Below, piece after piece: positions 23,631 to 32,562 of a stretch of 64,000 bases of DNA (the stretch's first letter is position 1; each line of letters begins with the position of its first letter). The DNA lies in assembly GCA_034114085.1 (NCBI GenBank), contig JAXEWB010000089.1, positions 1 to 64,000 of the forward strand, given 5' to 3'. The DNA comes from Spiro-02 sp034114085. Its GTDB lineage: Bacteria; Spirochaetota; Spirochaetia; Sphaerochaetales; Sphaerochaetaceae. The notes beneath the pieces are model-generated. The model did no database searches. It was given only the letters and a program-made list of their open reading frames with translations, and had not been told where the DNA came from. The translations under genes and the position numbers were made by a program.

Positions 23631-25418
23631 ATGAAAGACATGTCATATTATCCAGATCCTTCGTTTCGAAGGGAAAAGTGGACTGATCTCAATGGGGAAT
23701 GGGCTTTTGCGTTCGATGATGAGGATGTCGGACTCAAGGAGCATTGGGAAAGGAAGGATTTGGAATTACGGATTACCGTCCCCTTCGCCTACCAGTGTGA
23801 TAAGTCCGGGCTTGCCGACAAGGACGGGCGCCGCATCCGGTTTGACGGGCAGGAACCTCCGTACCATCCAATACTGTGGTACAGCCGGTCGTTCATATCG
23901 GACGGGATTTCGGCGGCTGATGAAATCCTCCTCAATTTCAACGCGGTGGACTATAAGGCGAGCGTGTGGGTCAACGGATGCCTCGTTACAGTTCATGAAG
24001 GTGGCTACACCCCGTTTTCCGTACCGATTTCTCCGTTTGTCAGAAGGGGGGGGAATACGATAGTCGTTCGGGTGGAGGATTTTCATGACGACGCCCAGCC
24101 GAGGGGAAAACAGATTTGGACGGAAAAGCCATGGGGGTGCTGGTATACTCCGTCAAGCGGTATCTGGCAGGATGTCTGGCTTTCCTTTTCAAAAAAAGCC
24201 CGTTTTACGGCTTGCAGGATAACTCCCGACCTCGACAGGCGGATGGCTTCGTTCGAGATTGAATATTCACACGCCGTAAAGAAAGGACAGAAGCTTGGAA
24301 TTGAATTGAGCTACGAAGGGACGGTTGTTGCGACGCTGCTCACGGATACTGAAGAGTATCGTCAGTTTCTGCATCTGCATGTCACTCAACCCAATAGTGT
24401 TGATGATGTCCATGCCTGGTGTCCTGAACGCCCCAGGCTGTACGAGGTGAAGCTGCGGCTGTACACATCGGATATGGCTCCGCTGGATGAGGTTTCTACC
24501 TATTTCGGCATGAGGAAGGTAAGTGTGCGGAACGGACAGGTCCTGCTGAACAACAGGCCTTTGTACCAGCGCCTGATTCTGGATCAGGGCTATTGGCCGG
24601 AATCCCTGTTGACGGCGCCGGACAAGGATGCTTTGGAAAGGGATCTCATGCTCACTAAACAGATGGGCTTCAACGGAGTTCGGAAACATCAGAAGTTCGA
24701 GTCGCCTTGGTTTTACTATTTGGCGGACAAAATGGGGCTTTTGGTCTGGGCGGAGCTTCCAAGCGCATATTGCTTCTCGACTGATGAAGTTGAAAACGTG
24801 CATCGCGACCTGTTGCGGGCCGTCAAGACCCTGTACAACCATCCGTCGATCATCACATGGGTACCTTTCAATGAGTCTTGGGGGATTCGGGATGTATTCA
24901 CTGATCCGCTACAGCAGAATTTTGTGCGGTCCGTCTACTATCTCCTCAAGACGCTGGATCCGAACCGCCTCGTCAGCGGGAACGACGGATGGGAGCAGAC
25001 CGTCACCGATTTCTGTGCGATCCATGACTACGATATCCATGACCAGGAGAGCTATGACCATACCTGGGGCGATTTCGGGACGTTGATGAAGACGGCTGCG
25101 AGCCATCGCCAGATATATAGCGAAGGCGGAGAATATACCGGAGAACCCGTATTGCTGACGGAGTTCGGCGGCGTCGCCTTGCGCGATGAGGTAAACGGCG
25201 GGGCGTGGGGCTACCGCGATCCTGCGAGCAGCAAGGAAGAACTGCTGGCCCGGCTCGAAAAGCTCATGTCAGCGATTTTCGCTGATACACGGGTCAAGGG
25301 GTTCTGCTATACGCAGCTTACGGACGTGGCTCAAGAAGTCAATGGCCTGCTCTATCCTGACAGAACTCCTAAATGTGACATCGAGCAGTACCACAGGATA
25401 TTCACGAACAGACGCTGA
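23631..25418 (+). CDS. Glycoside hydrolase family 2 (beta-galactosidase/glucuronidase-like)
   Basis: 595 residues with the GH2 order: sugar-binding jelly roll (about 1-180; D-L-N-G-E-W-A-F-A-F, Y-S-R-S-F, G-C-W-Y-T-P-S-S-G-I-W-Q-D), Ig-like domain, then the TIM barrel. Acid/base E415 is in F-N-E-S-W-G and nucleophile E511 in L-T-E-F-G-G. There is no signal peptide, so it works in the cytoplasm on the imported sugar. It is 3 bp behind the permease and ends the operon (terminator at 25440). It is short for lacZ and nearer in size to beta-glucuronidase or small GH2 enzymes. The substrate cannot be told from sequence alone; the neighbours suggest a sulfated, mannose-containing glycan. Confidence 0.9.
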   Translation: MKDMSYYPDPSFRREKWTDLNGEWAFAFDDEDVGLKEHWERKDLELRITVPFAYQCDKSGLADKDGRRIRFDGQEPPYHPILWYSRSFISDGISAADEILLNFNAVDYKASVWVNGCLVTVHEGGYTPFSVPISPFVRRGGNTIVVRVEDFHDDAQPRGKQIWTEKPWGCWYTPSSGIWQDVWLSFSKKARFTACRITPDLDRRMASFEIEYSHAVKKGQKLGIELSYEGTVVATLLTDTEEYRQFLHLHVTQPNSVDDVHAWCPERPRLYEVKLRLYTSDMAPLDEVSTYFGMRKVSVRNGQVLLNNRPLYQRLILDQGYWPESLLTAPDKDALERDLMLTKQMGFNGVRKHQKFESPWFYYLADKMGLLVWAELPSAYCFSTDEVENVHRDLLRAVKTLYNHPSIITWVPFNESWGIRDVFTDPLQQNFVRSVYYLLKTLDPNRLVSGNDGWEQTVTDFCAIHDYDIHDQESYDHTWGDFGTLMKTAASHRQIYSEGGEYTGEPVLLTEFGGVALRDEVNGGAWGYRDPASSKEELLARLEKLMSAIFADTRVKGFCYTQLTDVAQEVNGLLYPDRTPKCDIEQYHRIFTNRR

Positions 25419-25439
25419 TTTCGCACGATGAGCATTTTA

Positions 25440-25474
25440 GACGGACTGGCTGGCAGGGGCGGTCCGTCCTTTTT
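25440..25474 (+). terminator. Intrinsic terminator after the GH2 gene
   Basis: GACGGAC (25440-25446) pairs with GTCCGTC (25462-25468), followed by CTTTTT. It separates the sulfatase-ABC-GH2 operon from the GH38 gene. Confidence 0.85.
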
Positions 25475-25572
25475 CCGTAGGCAAGGTTGGTTTTACAGTG
25501 CTGTGCAGCAAGGAATACTTGATGTGGAATTACATGCAGGGGTTTTGCTGCTTTGTGGGTTTATCAGAGTGG

Positions 25573-25587
25573 ACATGCTGCGCATGT
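25573..25587. promoter_or_regulatory. Operator candidate upstream of the GH38 gene (ACATGCtgcGCATGT)
   Basis: A perfect 6-bp dyad with a 3-bp centre, about 60 bp before ATG 25648. It fits a repressor or activator site for separate control of the mannosidase. Confidence 0.45.
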
Positions 25588-25647
25588 ACTTTTAGGGGAC
25601 TGATCACTTGTTTTATCAAGACAGCGACATAGGAGATATGAGGCATC

Positions 25648-28600
25648 ATGAACGGATGGATACACGACGGGAGAAGAAACACCGCCGTCAACAGAGTCAA
25701 GGATTGTATCAACGAACTGTATCATGCATACCTGCGGGATGAGATACCGTTTTCCTCCAGCGTGTATGTCACTGACGACAGGCTTTCCCTTCGTGATGCC
25801 ATCGCGTTGCCTCGCAAGCCGATTCATGAAGGAACACAATGGGGCGCAAACTGGCAGTCCGCGTATTTTGCCCTGGATGTCGATGTCCCCGTTTCTTTTC
25901 ATGGCAGGGAACTCGCCGTGCGATTGAATCTGGGAGGGGAGACGCTGGTGTATGATGCGACTGGACGTCCTCTCTATGGGCTTACCAGCTGCTGTGTGCA
26001 TGCGCCTCACTATCTCAAGGATATCCATAGGATTGGAACTCATGACGGGTCGTTGAGGCTCTATGTCGAAACCGCCGCGAACGATTTGTTCGGACTAGAC
26101 CGGGAGACGAAGAAACTGAGCCGGAACATGGTGGATGTGAAAGGTCGGTGGAACGGCGTACTGCGTTATGCCCGTCTTGGCGTATTCGATGGAGATGTCT
26201 GGAACTTGTTCTTGGCGGAGGATTTCCTGTTTCAGCTGTACCAGAGCCTGGACAAGACTTCGACTCGCGCGGTCAGGTTGCTGGGAGCGTTGTTCGACGC
26301 TGCGACGGCATATCCGGTCCATGGGGCGAAAGTCGCCTATGAATCGCTCGCGAAGGAACTGGCGAAGCCCGCCGTCGCTTCCGCGCTTTCAACGGTCGTT
26401 ATTGGTCATGCCCATATTGATACCGCTTGGCTATGGCCGATAGCCGAGTCCCACAGGAAAGTAGCCAGAACCTTTTCCAGCCAGATTGAAAACCTGAAGC
26501 ACTATTCTTCATATGTATTCGGTTCCTCTTCGCCGCAGCATTACAAATGGGTCAAGGAAGAGCATCCCGAACTCTATGCCGACATCGGGAAAGCTATTCA
26601 GGAGAAACGTTGGGAACCTCTGGGGGCGATGTGGGTTGAACCGGACTGCTCTTTGGTGTCCGGGGAATCTCTTGTCCGTCAGATTCTGGAAGGCCGGCAG
26701 TATTTCTCCGCTGAATTCGGGGTCGATGTTCGGAACTGTTGGATTCCAGATGTATTTGGATATCCTGCGTCTTTGCCCCAGATTCTCAAAAAAGCCGATG
26801 CGCCGTATTTTCTGACCCAGAAAATTTCATGGAGCGCCCATACCCGGTTCCCGTATGAAAGCTTCATATGGGAAGGTATCGACGGCTCTTCCGTCGTTAC
26901 CCACTTTTTGCCGGAACGTACCTACAATTCCGATGGAACCGCCGATGGGCTTGCCCGGGCGGAAAAGAATTTTCTTGAAAAAGACCGGCTGGATGAGTTC
27001 GTGACGGCCCTTGGCGTCGGTGATGGCGGTGGAGGTCCCAAAGAGGAGCATATTGAACGTATCCTGCTTGCCGCGGACCTTGAGGGAGTTCCAAAGGCGT
27101 GTTTCGGTTTTGTCAGTGATTTTTTTGAACGCTTGGCTCGGGAGAAGGACAAGCTGGAAACCTACAAAGGCGAACTGTACTTGGAGCTGCACCGGGGAAC
27201 TTTGACAAGCCAGGCGCTCACCAAGAAGCAGAACCGTATCTTTGAAGAGGCGTTCCGGGTATTGGAAGCCCTGTACGCGGCGGAGGATGAGTATCCTTTT
27301 GATACATTCAAATCCATGCTCCATGACGGGCTGACCTTGCAGTTCCATGACATTCTCCCTGGTTCTTGTATCGGGGAGGCCTATGTGGAGGCGAGAAAGA
27401 TGTACGCTGACATCTACGCTGGTTTCGTCGGTCTGCTGAGGGAGTATCTTGACCGGAACCATTTCGCATGGCTCTTCTGTTCATCTTCGTTCGGTACTGC
27501 GTATCGGTCAGGTTCCGCAGGGAAGGCTGGTTTCGTCTCGTTGTTCAATTTTACCGGGAATGCCGCTCCCCAATTGATAAAGTTCAACGATTTTCTGAGC
27601 GACGGCAAGGATTATTCGTTGGATGGCAGGTACCCGGTGGTGAAGATTGGAAATGCCTGCTACGGATATGTTCCGATGGAGCATGATGGATGGAATTCCT
27701 TTGAGTTGGTCGCAAGCTCCGTCGGGCGAGCGCCGGGTACTCCTTTGGTTCTTGAAAATGCTTTCATCCGGTATGAGTTCGATGCTCAGGGGAGAATCGT
27801 CGTCGCCTATGATAAGGCGACGGGAAAGGACTATATGGGCGGAAGGTCCGGCAACATTCTCCGGCTGTATGCCGATGTTCCGCAGAATTGGGAGGCCTGG
27901 GATATTGATTTCTATTACCGTGAACAGGAGCTTGACACCATTTCCTGCGTCGATTGCGTGAACATTGTTGACAATGACGTCTTTTCCGTTCTGCGCGCCG
28001 TGTTCCATACGCCATCTTCCGAAATTCTCCAATACGTCGTTCTTCCGAAGCAGGGGAAAGAAGTATATTTCATCACCAGTGTGGAATGGGATGAATTCCG
28101 GAAATTGCTTCGTGTCGATTTTCCTGTAGATCCTGGCGTTGAATGGGCTGTTTGCGATATCCCGTATGGTCTGTTCAAAAGAAAGACGCATGTACAGAAC
28201 GAAGAGGATTTTGCGAAGTTCGAGTTCTGCGCGAGGGGTTTTGTCGATGTAAGCGGCCAAGAGGGCGGGGCGGCCATCGTATCCGATTCCAAATATGGTT
28301 ACTCCTGTAGAAACGGGGTGCTGGGCCTGAGCCTGTTGAGAAGCCCCGTTGACCCCGATCCTTATGCGGACATTGGGCATCATGAGTTCATCTATGCGTT
28401 CGTGCCGCATTCCGGGGAACTTGCGGAAAGCGATGTGAGGAACGTTTCGGCCTCCTTGAACGCTCCTGATATAGCGGTATTTTCATCCGAACGGCCTAGT
28501 TCAGTCGACTTGCCCGTGTCTCTTTCGTCTTCTGATGTAACATTGTCCGTCATCAAACGAAGTGAGGATGGTACCGGTCTGGTCTGGCGGGCTGTGGAAA

Positions 28601-28767
28601 ACAATGGGCGTCATACGAAGGTTCGCCTGAAATGTGCCGGGGATTTGTGTTTCCATGAATGCAATCTGCTTGAAGCGCCTATCGGCGAGGATGGGAAGGT
28701 TTATCGGAATGATGATGAACTCACCTTCGGCCCGTTTGAGATCAAGACGTTCAAGGCTCTGATTTGA
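25648..28767 (+). CDS. Alpha-mannosidase, glycoside hydrolase family 38
   Basis: 1039 residues, the normal size. The catalytic GH38 domain opens with G-H254-A-H256-I-D258-T-A-W-L-W-P, the zinc-binding motif. The nucleophile is D368 in W-I-P-D-V-F-G-Y. The zinc/substrate His in F-H-D-I-L-P-G-S is present. A central helical domain and C-terminal beta domains follow. It removes terminal alpha-mannose; no signal peptide, so it is cytoplasmic. AGGAG and GAGG lie before ATG 25648. A terminator separates it from the upstream operon, but the context suggests a shared substrate: desulfation, GH2 trimming and de-mannosylation of one glycan. Confidence 0.94.
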   Translation: MNGWIHDGRRNTAVNRVKDCINELYHAYLRDEIPFSSSVYVTDDRLSLRDAIALPRKPIHEGTQWGANWQSAYFALDVDVPVSFHGRELAVRLNLGGETLVYDATGRPLYGLTSCCVHAPHYLKDIHRIGTHDGSLRLYVETAANDLFGLDRETKKLSRNMVDVKGRWNGVLRYARLGVFDGDVWNLFLAEDFLFQLYQSLDKTSTRAVRLLGALFDAATAYPVHGAKVAYESLAKELAKPAVASALSTVVIGHAHIDTAWLWPIAESHRKVARTFSSQIENLKHYSSYVFGSSSPQHYKWVKEEHPELYADIGKAIQEKRWEPLGAMWVEPDCSLVSGESLVRQILEGRQYFSAEFGVDVRNCWIPDVFGYPASLPQILKKADAPYFLTQKISWSAHTRFPYESFIWEGIDGSSVVTHFLPERTYNSDGTADGLARAEKNFLEKDRLDEFVTALGVGDGGGGPKEEHIERILLAADLEGVPKACFGFVSDFFERLAREKDKLETYKGELYLELHRGTLTSQALTKKQNRIFEEAFRVLEALYAAEDEYPFDTFKSMLHDGLTLQFHDILPGSCIGEAYVEARKMYADIYAGFVGLLREYLDRNHFAWLFCSSSFGTAYRSGSAGKAGFVSLFNFTGNAAPQLIKFNDFLSDGKDYSLDGRYPVVKIGNACYGYVPMEHDGWNSFELVASSVGRAPGTPLVLENAFIRYEFDAQGRIVVAYDKATGKDYMGGRSGNILRLYADVPQNWEAWDIDFYYREQELDTISCVDCVNIVDNDVFSVLRAVFHTPSSEILQYVVLPKQGKEVYFITSVEWDEFRKLLRVDFPVDPGVEWAVCDIPYGLFKRKTHVQNEEDFAKFEFCARGFVDVSGQEGGAAIVSDSKYGYSCRNGVLGLSLLRSPVDPDPYADIGHHEFIYAFVPHSGELAESDVRNVSASLNAPDIAVFSSERPSSVDLPVSLSSSDVTLSVIKRSEDGTGLVWRAVENNGRHTKVRLKCAGDLCFHECNLLEAPIGEDGKVYRNDDELTFGPFEIKTFKALI

Positions 28768-28967
28768 TTGTTCTGAAATGCAGGCGCGATGATTTCAGTG
28801 ACGTTTGTGTCGCTATTTTCGTATCTTGCGTGCGAAATGTTCTGAAAATTGTAGAAAAACCATTGTTTTTTTCTCTTTTTAGGGGAGAAACTCTTTACCC
28901 TGCTAAGGATTAGTATGATACTAAAAGTGCTATTCCATTTTAGAAAACTGTAAGGAGGAGGTGCCAT

Positions 28968-29480
28968 ATGCCTCGTAATGTAGAAGCTTTGAACAAGAAA
29001 TTGCTTGCGGCGGCTGTTTCCGCTACAAAAGCAAAGGAAATCAAGGAACTGCTGGACAAGGGTGCTGACATCCATTGTCAGAATGAATGGGGACTGACTC
29101 CCGTCATGCTTGCTTCACAGTACAATCCGAGCGTTCCCGTTTTGAACGCATTGTTGGGAGCTGGCGCGGACATTGTGGAGGCGGAGCCGAAATATCGTTC
29201 CAATTCTCTCCATCTCGCCGCCAACAAGTCAACCAACCCGAAGATCATCGAAGCGTTGCTTGCCGCTGGCGCTGATCTGAACGCCCGCAACTATCTTGGC
29301 GAAACCGCGTTGATCATGGCTGTCATGTCGAACCCTGAGACCAGAGTGATTTCCGCTCTGATCAAGGCCGGCGCCGACGTCAATGCACGAGACTATCAGG
29401 GACATTCCGTCCTTGAATATGCGAAGGCCGCGCAGCGGACCTACATCATCAACCAGTTGAAGAAGCTCGGCGCGAACTAA
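28968..29480 (+). CDS. Ankyrin-repeat protein
   Basis: 170 residues made of about four ankyrin repeats: L-L-D-K-G-A-D-I-H, then L-L-G-A-G-A-D-I-V, L-L-A-A-G-A-D-L-N-A-R-N and L-I-K-A-G-A-D-V-N-A-R-D, each with the G-x-T-x-L or related helix start. No signal peptide or catalytic domain is present. Ankyrin arrays bind other proteins; the partner is unknown. AAGGAGGAGG gives an excellent SD for ATG 28968. It stands alone between the mannosidase and proS with its own terminator. Confidence 0.88.
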   Translation: MPRNVEALNKKLLAAAVSATKAKEIKELLDKGADIHCQNEWGLTPVMLASQYNPSVPVLNALLGAGADIVEAEPKYRSNSLHLAANKSTNPKIIEALLAAGADLNARNYLGETALIMAVMSNPETRVISALIKAGADVNARDYQGHSVLEYAKAAQRTYIINQLKKLGAN

Positions 29481-29525
29481 GCGTTCCCGCTTTTTCTCTG
29501 GTATCGGCGTATTTTCTCGCAAAGG

Positions 29526-29558
29526 AAACCTCCATTCTGCAAAGGGTGGGGGTTTTTT
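29526..29558 (+). terminator. Intrinsic terminator after the ankyrin gene
   Basis: AAACCTCC (29526-29533) pairs with GGGGGTTT (29548-29555) with one G-T wobble, ending in a T run. Confidence 0.65.
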
Positions 29559-29573
29559 CTGACAGCAACTCAT

Positions 29574-29627
29574 AAAAAAAGGCCCGCCGCAAGGGGATGA
29601 TACAGCGCGTATCATATGCGGCGGGTC
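29574..29627 (-). terminator. Intrinsic terminator after proS
   Basis: Read on the minus strand, CCCGCCGC pairs with GCGGCGGG (29618-29625 against 29583-29590). A smaller GATAC/GTATC stem lies inside, and seven T follow. Confidence 0.85.
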
Positions 29628-29663
29628 TCATTGCATAATGTATGGTTTCGACTGATTCCCTAA

Positions 29664-31424
29664 TCAGTTCAATTCCTTATGGACAACCTTTGCGTCAATT
29701 TCTCCTTGCATCTTCGCGATTAAATCCTTGACCTCCTGTGCGAGTCCATCGAGGTCGAGGTTGATGGTCTCTTCCAAGTTGCTGCGGAGCTTGATCTCAA
29801 CCTTGCCCTCTTTGAGGGAGCGGTTGCCGATTGTCATCCGCAAGGGAACGCCCATGAGGTCGGCGTCGGCGAACTTGACTCCTGCGGATTCCTTGCGGTC
29901 GTCATACAGGACTTCGATTCCCGCGGCCTGCAAGTCGTTGTAGATTTTCTCGCCGATCTCAGCGTCTTTCACAAGGCTGACCAGATGCACCTGGTATGGA
30001 GCGACTGAAATAGGCAGCTTCAGCCCATTCTCATCGTTGTATTCCTCCGCAAGACAAGCGAGCAGTCTGCCGACGCCGATACCGTACGAGCCCATGATCA
30101 CCGGTTTGCGGATGCCATCTTCGTCCTGGTAGTAGCAGCCCATGCTTTCACTGTATCTTGTACCGAGCTGGAAGATGTTGCCGACTTCAACGCCCTTGCT
30201 AGCTGCCAGCGGTTTACCGCAGACGGGGCAGATATAGCCGGCCGCGGCGGAGGCGATATCCGCGACGGTTCCCTGATAGTCCCGTCCATAGTTGGTGTTG
30301 AGCAAGTGGTAGCCTTCCATATTCGCGCCGGCGACCAGATTGTTGGATTTCGCTACGCTGTCGTCTACGATGACGATGATGTCGTCCTTCGCCCCAATCG
30401 GGGAGCCGAAGCCCGGCTCCATACCGGCGGCCCGGATTTCATCGACATGGGCGGGACGGAGGCCATTTGCCCTCGATGCATTCTGCAACTTGTTTTCTTC
30501 GACATCCATATCGCCGCGGACAAGGCCTACGATCAGCTTTTCATGTTCCTCTCCGGTTTCCGGGTTGACGAACGTACCGACCATGAAAAGCGCCTTCGCC
30601 GTCTGAGTGGGCTGGATTTTGAGAAATTCGCACAAGTCATCGATGGTCTTTGCTTCGGGGGTGGCTACTTTCTCGGTCGGAAGCTGGTCGGCGGGGTAAT
30701 AGGTTTTTTTGAAGGTCGCGACCTGCCGGTTTGCGGTATAGCCGCATTCAGGGCAGGTGATGATGGTGTCCTCTCCGATGGGGGAGAGGTACATGTATTC
30801 GTGGGCGACCTTGCCTCCCATCATGCCACTGTCGGATCCCACTGCGATTGCGGGAAGTCCGCAACGGGAGAAAATCCTAAAATATGCGGCATAGTGCGCC
30901 TTGTACTGCTTTTCCAGTCCGGCTACGTCGCGGTCGAAGCTGTAGCTGTCCTTCATGGTGAATTCCCGGACGCGGATCAGGCCTGCGCGGGGGCGTGGGT
31001 CGTCGCGCCACTTGGTCTGTATCTGGTAGACGAGCTGTGGCAGCCGTTTGTAGCTATCGATTTCTCCGCGCGCGACGTCGGTAACGGCCTCTTCATGGGT
31101 CATCGCCAATACCATGTCGCGACCGACGCGGTCCTGGAAGCGGCTCATCTCCTTGTCGATGCTGTAGTATCTGCCGGTTTCCTTCCAGATGTCTGCGGGG
31201 TTCACCAACGGCATGAGGATTTCCTGTCCTCCGATTCCGTTCATTTCCTCACGGATGACGGCTTCGATTTTCTTTGCGCTGCGGAAACCGAGCGGCAACA
31301 GGGAAAAGATTCCTGCGCCCATCTGGCGGATATAGCCTGCGCGAAGCAGATATTCATATCCTTTGCAGTCAGCGCCGTTGGGCGCTTCGCGAAGGGTACG
31401 TGAAAAAAAGGTGGACATTCTCAT
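29664..31424 (-). CDS. proS: Prolyl-tRNA synthetase (bacterial type)
   Basis: 586 residues. Class II synthetase motifs are visible: P-L-G-F-R-S motif 1 region, T-H-E-E-A-V-T and R-x-R-A-G-L-I-R-V-R-E-F-T-M-K-D motif 2, G-S-Y-G-I-G-V-G-R motif 3. An insertion (INS) editing domain sits between motifs 2 and 3 (about 225-400), as in bacterial-type ProRS that clears Ala-tRNA(Pro). The C-terminal anticodon-binding domain is complete. ATG 31424 has GGAG upstream; an ATG two codons later is possible. The promoter (TTGAGA, 17 bp, TACAAT) and a 5'-end hairpin lie upstream. I see no T-box. Confidence 0.96.
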   Translation of the reverse strand: MRMSTFFSRTLREAPNGADCKGYEYLLRAGYIRQMGAGIFSLLPLGFRSAKKIEAVIREEMNGIGGQEILMPLVNPADIWKETGRYYSIDKEMSRFQDRVGRDMVLAMTHEEAVTDVARGEIDSYKRLPQLVYQIQTKWRDDPRPRAGLIRVREFTMKDSYSFDRDVAGLEKQYKAHYAAYFRIFSRCGLPAIAVGSDSGMMGGKVAHEYMYLSPIGEDTIITCPECGYTANRQVATFKKTYYPADQLPTEKVATPEAKTIDDLCEFLKIQPTQTAKALFMVGTFVNPETGEEHEKLIVGLVRGDMDVEENKLQNASRANGLRPAHVDEIRAAGMEPGFGSPIGAKDDIIVIVDDSVAKSNNLVAGANMEGYHLLNTNYGRDYQGTVADIASAAAGYICPVCGKPLAASKGVEVGNIFQLGTRYSESMGCYYQDEDGIRKPVIMGSYGIGVGRLLACLAEEYNDENGLKLPISVAPYQVHLVSLVKDAEIGEKIYNDLQAAGIEVLYDDRKESAGVKFADADLMGVPLRMTIGNRSLKEGKVEIKLRSNLEETINLDLDGLAQEVKDLIAKMQGEIDAKVVHKELN

Positions 31425-31447
31425 GGCGATGATTCTCCTCTGGATAC

Positions 31448-31472
31448 CACGGACGTTTCAGGATGGTCCGTG
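31448..31472 (-). promoter_or_regulatory. Hairpin at the 5' end of the proS mRNA
   Basis: CACGGAC and GTCCGTG form a 7-bp perfect stem with an 11-nt loop, starting within a few bases of the predicted transcription start. It lies just before the SD. It may protect the 5' end or tune translation. Confidence 0.5.
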
Positions 31473-31481
31473 CTCTGCCGC

Positions 31482-31510
31482 ATTGTAGCAGAACGTCCAT
31501 ATCTTCTCAA
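31482..31510 (-). promoter_or_regulatory. Promoter of proS
   Basis: On the minus strand TTGAGA, 17 bp, TACAAT, giving a leader of about 50 nt. Confidence 0.7.
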
Positions 31511-31660
31511 GGCGACCGGCTCGAAGAATGGGTACATGCCTGCGTCTTTGATCGGTATCAAAAGTGAGTCTTTCGCTTTTGGGTGATGGCTGTATTGTGT
31601 GAAAAGAATCATCTGATGTACCAAGGACGATATGGAACGGGATGCCAACGACAACTTGCG

Positions 31661-31860
31661 CCGACATGCAGGATGTAGCAACGACATGCAGGACGTAATC
31701 CCATCATAAAGGACGTAGCAACAACATAAAGGGCGTAATCCCGACATACAGGACGTAGACGACAGGTAGCTCCGACATAAAGGACGCAATCCCCACATAA
31801 AGGACGTAATCCCGACATAAAGGACGTAATCCCATCATAAAGGACGTAGGCGACAGGTAG
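31661..31860. repeat. Minisatellite: nine copies of a 20-bp unit
   Basis: Units follow CCGACATAAAGGACGTAATC with few changes and start at 31661, 31681, 31701, 31721, 31741, 31772, 31792, 31812 and 31832. Unit ends alternate between GTAATCC and GTAGCAA in the first half. Units 5 and 9 end in GACAGGTAG instead. Because 20 is not a multiple of three the array does not encode a simple peptide repeat. There are no spacers, so it is not CRISPR. It lies about 150 bp upstream of the proS promoter. Confidence 0.9.
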
Positions 31861-32522
31861 TACTTGTATTTTCAGAAATTGTCGGTTTGCCTCGATTTTG
31901 ATTGGGTTGCTCTGTAAGGTGCAGTTGCTTGCGGATAAATCTTTTAATGGATGTGCTTATTTCCCTTATCCAGATATCGTCTCCCCTTGGGGGAAACCGC
32001 TGGTTTTTGAAAACTCATCAGTTTCTTAACCTGTTGTTTTTTTCTCCGCTGGAGCTCTTGCCAAAACGCCATAATGTCGTATCGTTTCGTCAATATAGTA
32101 CTTGGGCGCTGCCGCATCCTTCCGCCTCGTCCTATGCCGTCTTGGCTTCGCCGGGATTTGTCAAGGCTAGGATATTACGTTGACTCAGATAAACATGGTT
32201 CGAGTGAATGACCTCTTGGAGAATTGACACTAGCGCTTTAAAAGTGGCAGTCTTTGGGCAATGAGCTTTTGGTATGGAAATGATAGGAGTAGTCCGGAAA
32301 CATTAAGATAATAAGTATGCTGGAGAATCGACAGGGCCGCTTCTGAAGTGTCTGCCGTAGCATGACTGGTCTGATACGTCTGGATATGGTACGATGGCCT
32401 TGTTTCGCCAGAATTGTGGTTCGATGTGCGGAAGAAATACAAAATGTCTCTCCGCTATCATCGTCCCATATGATATAGTATGAAAAATGGCCGCTGGGTG
32501 CAGTGGTCTTCCTGATATTTCA
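31861..32522. other. Intergenic region without a recognised gene
   Basis: About 660 bases between the minisatellite and the aldolase operon. Short open frames on both strands lack ribosome binding sites. A TATGATATAGT stretch near 32470 could be the -10 of the aldolase operon, with no good -35, which suggests an activator-dependent promoter. Confidence 0.4.
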
Positions 32523-32539
32523 ACAAGTGGCGAACTTGT
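32523..32539. promoter_or_regulatory. Operator candidate ACAAGTggcgaACTTGT
   Basis: A perfect 6-bp dyad with a 5-bp centre, just upstream of the SD (AGGAG) of the aldolase gene. Confidence 0.45.
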
Positions 32540-32562
32540 CGGGACGGAAGAGGAGCTTGTAG

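Noticed and set aside
31425..31660. T-box riboswitch upstream of proS
   Set aside because: The predicted leader is about 50 nt, far too short, and no T-box core sequence is visible.
31421..31818. Open frames on the minus strand through the 20-bp repeats, giving Cys/Leu-rich repeated peptides
   Set aside because: The repeat length is not a multiple of three, there is no ribosome binding site, and the frames exist only because the repeat lacks stops.
31661..31860. CRISPR array
   Set aside because: The units are contiguous with no spacers, the unit is only 20 bp, and no cas gene is near. A minisatellite explains it.
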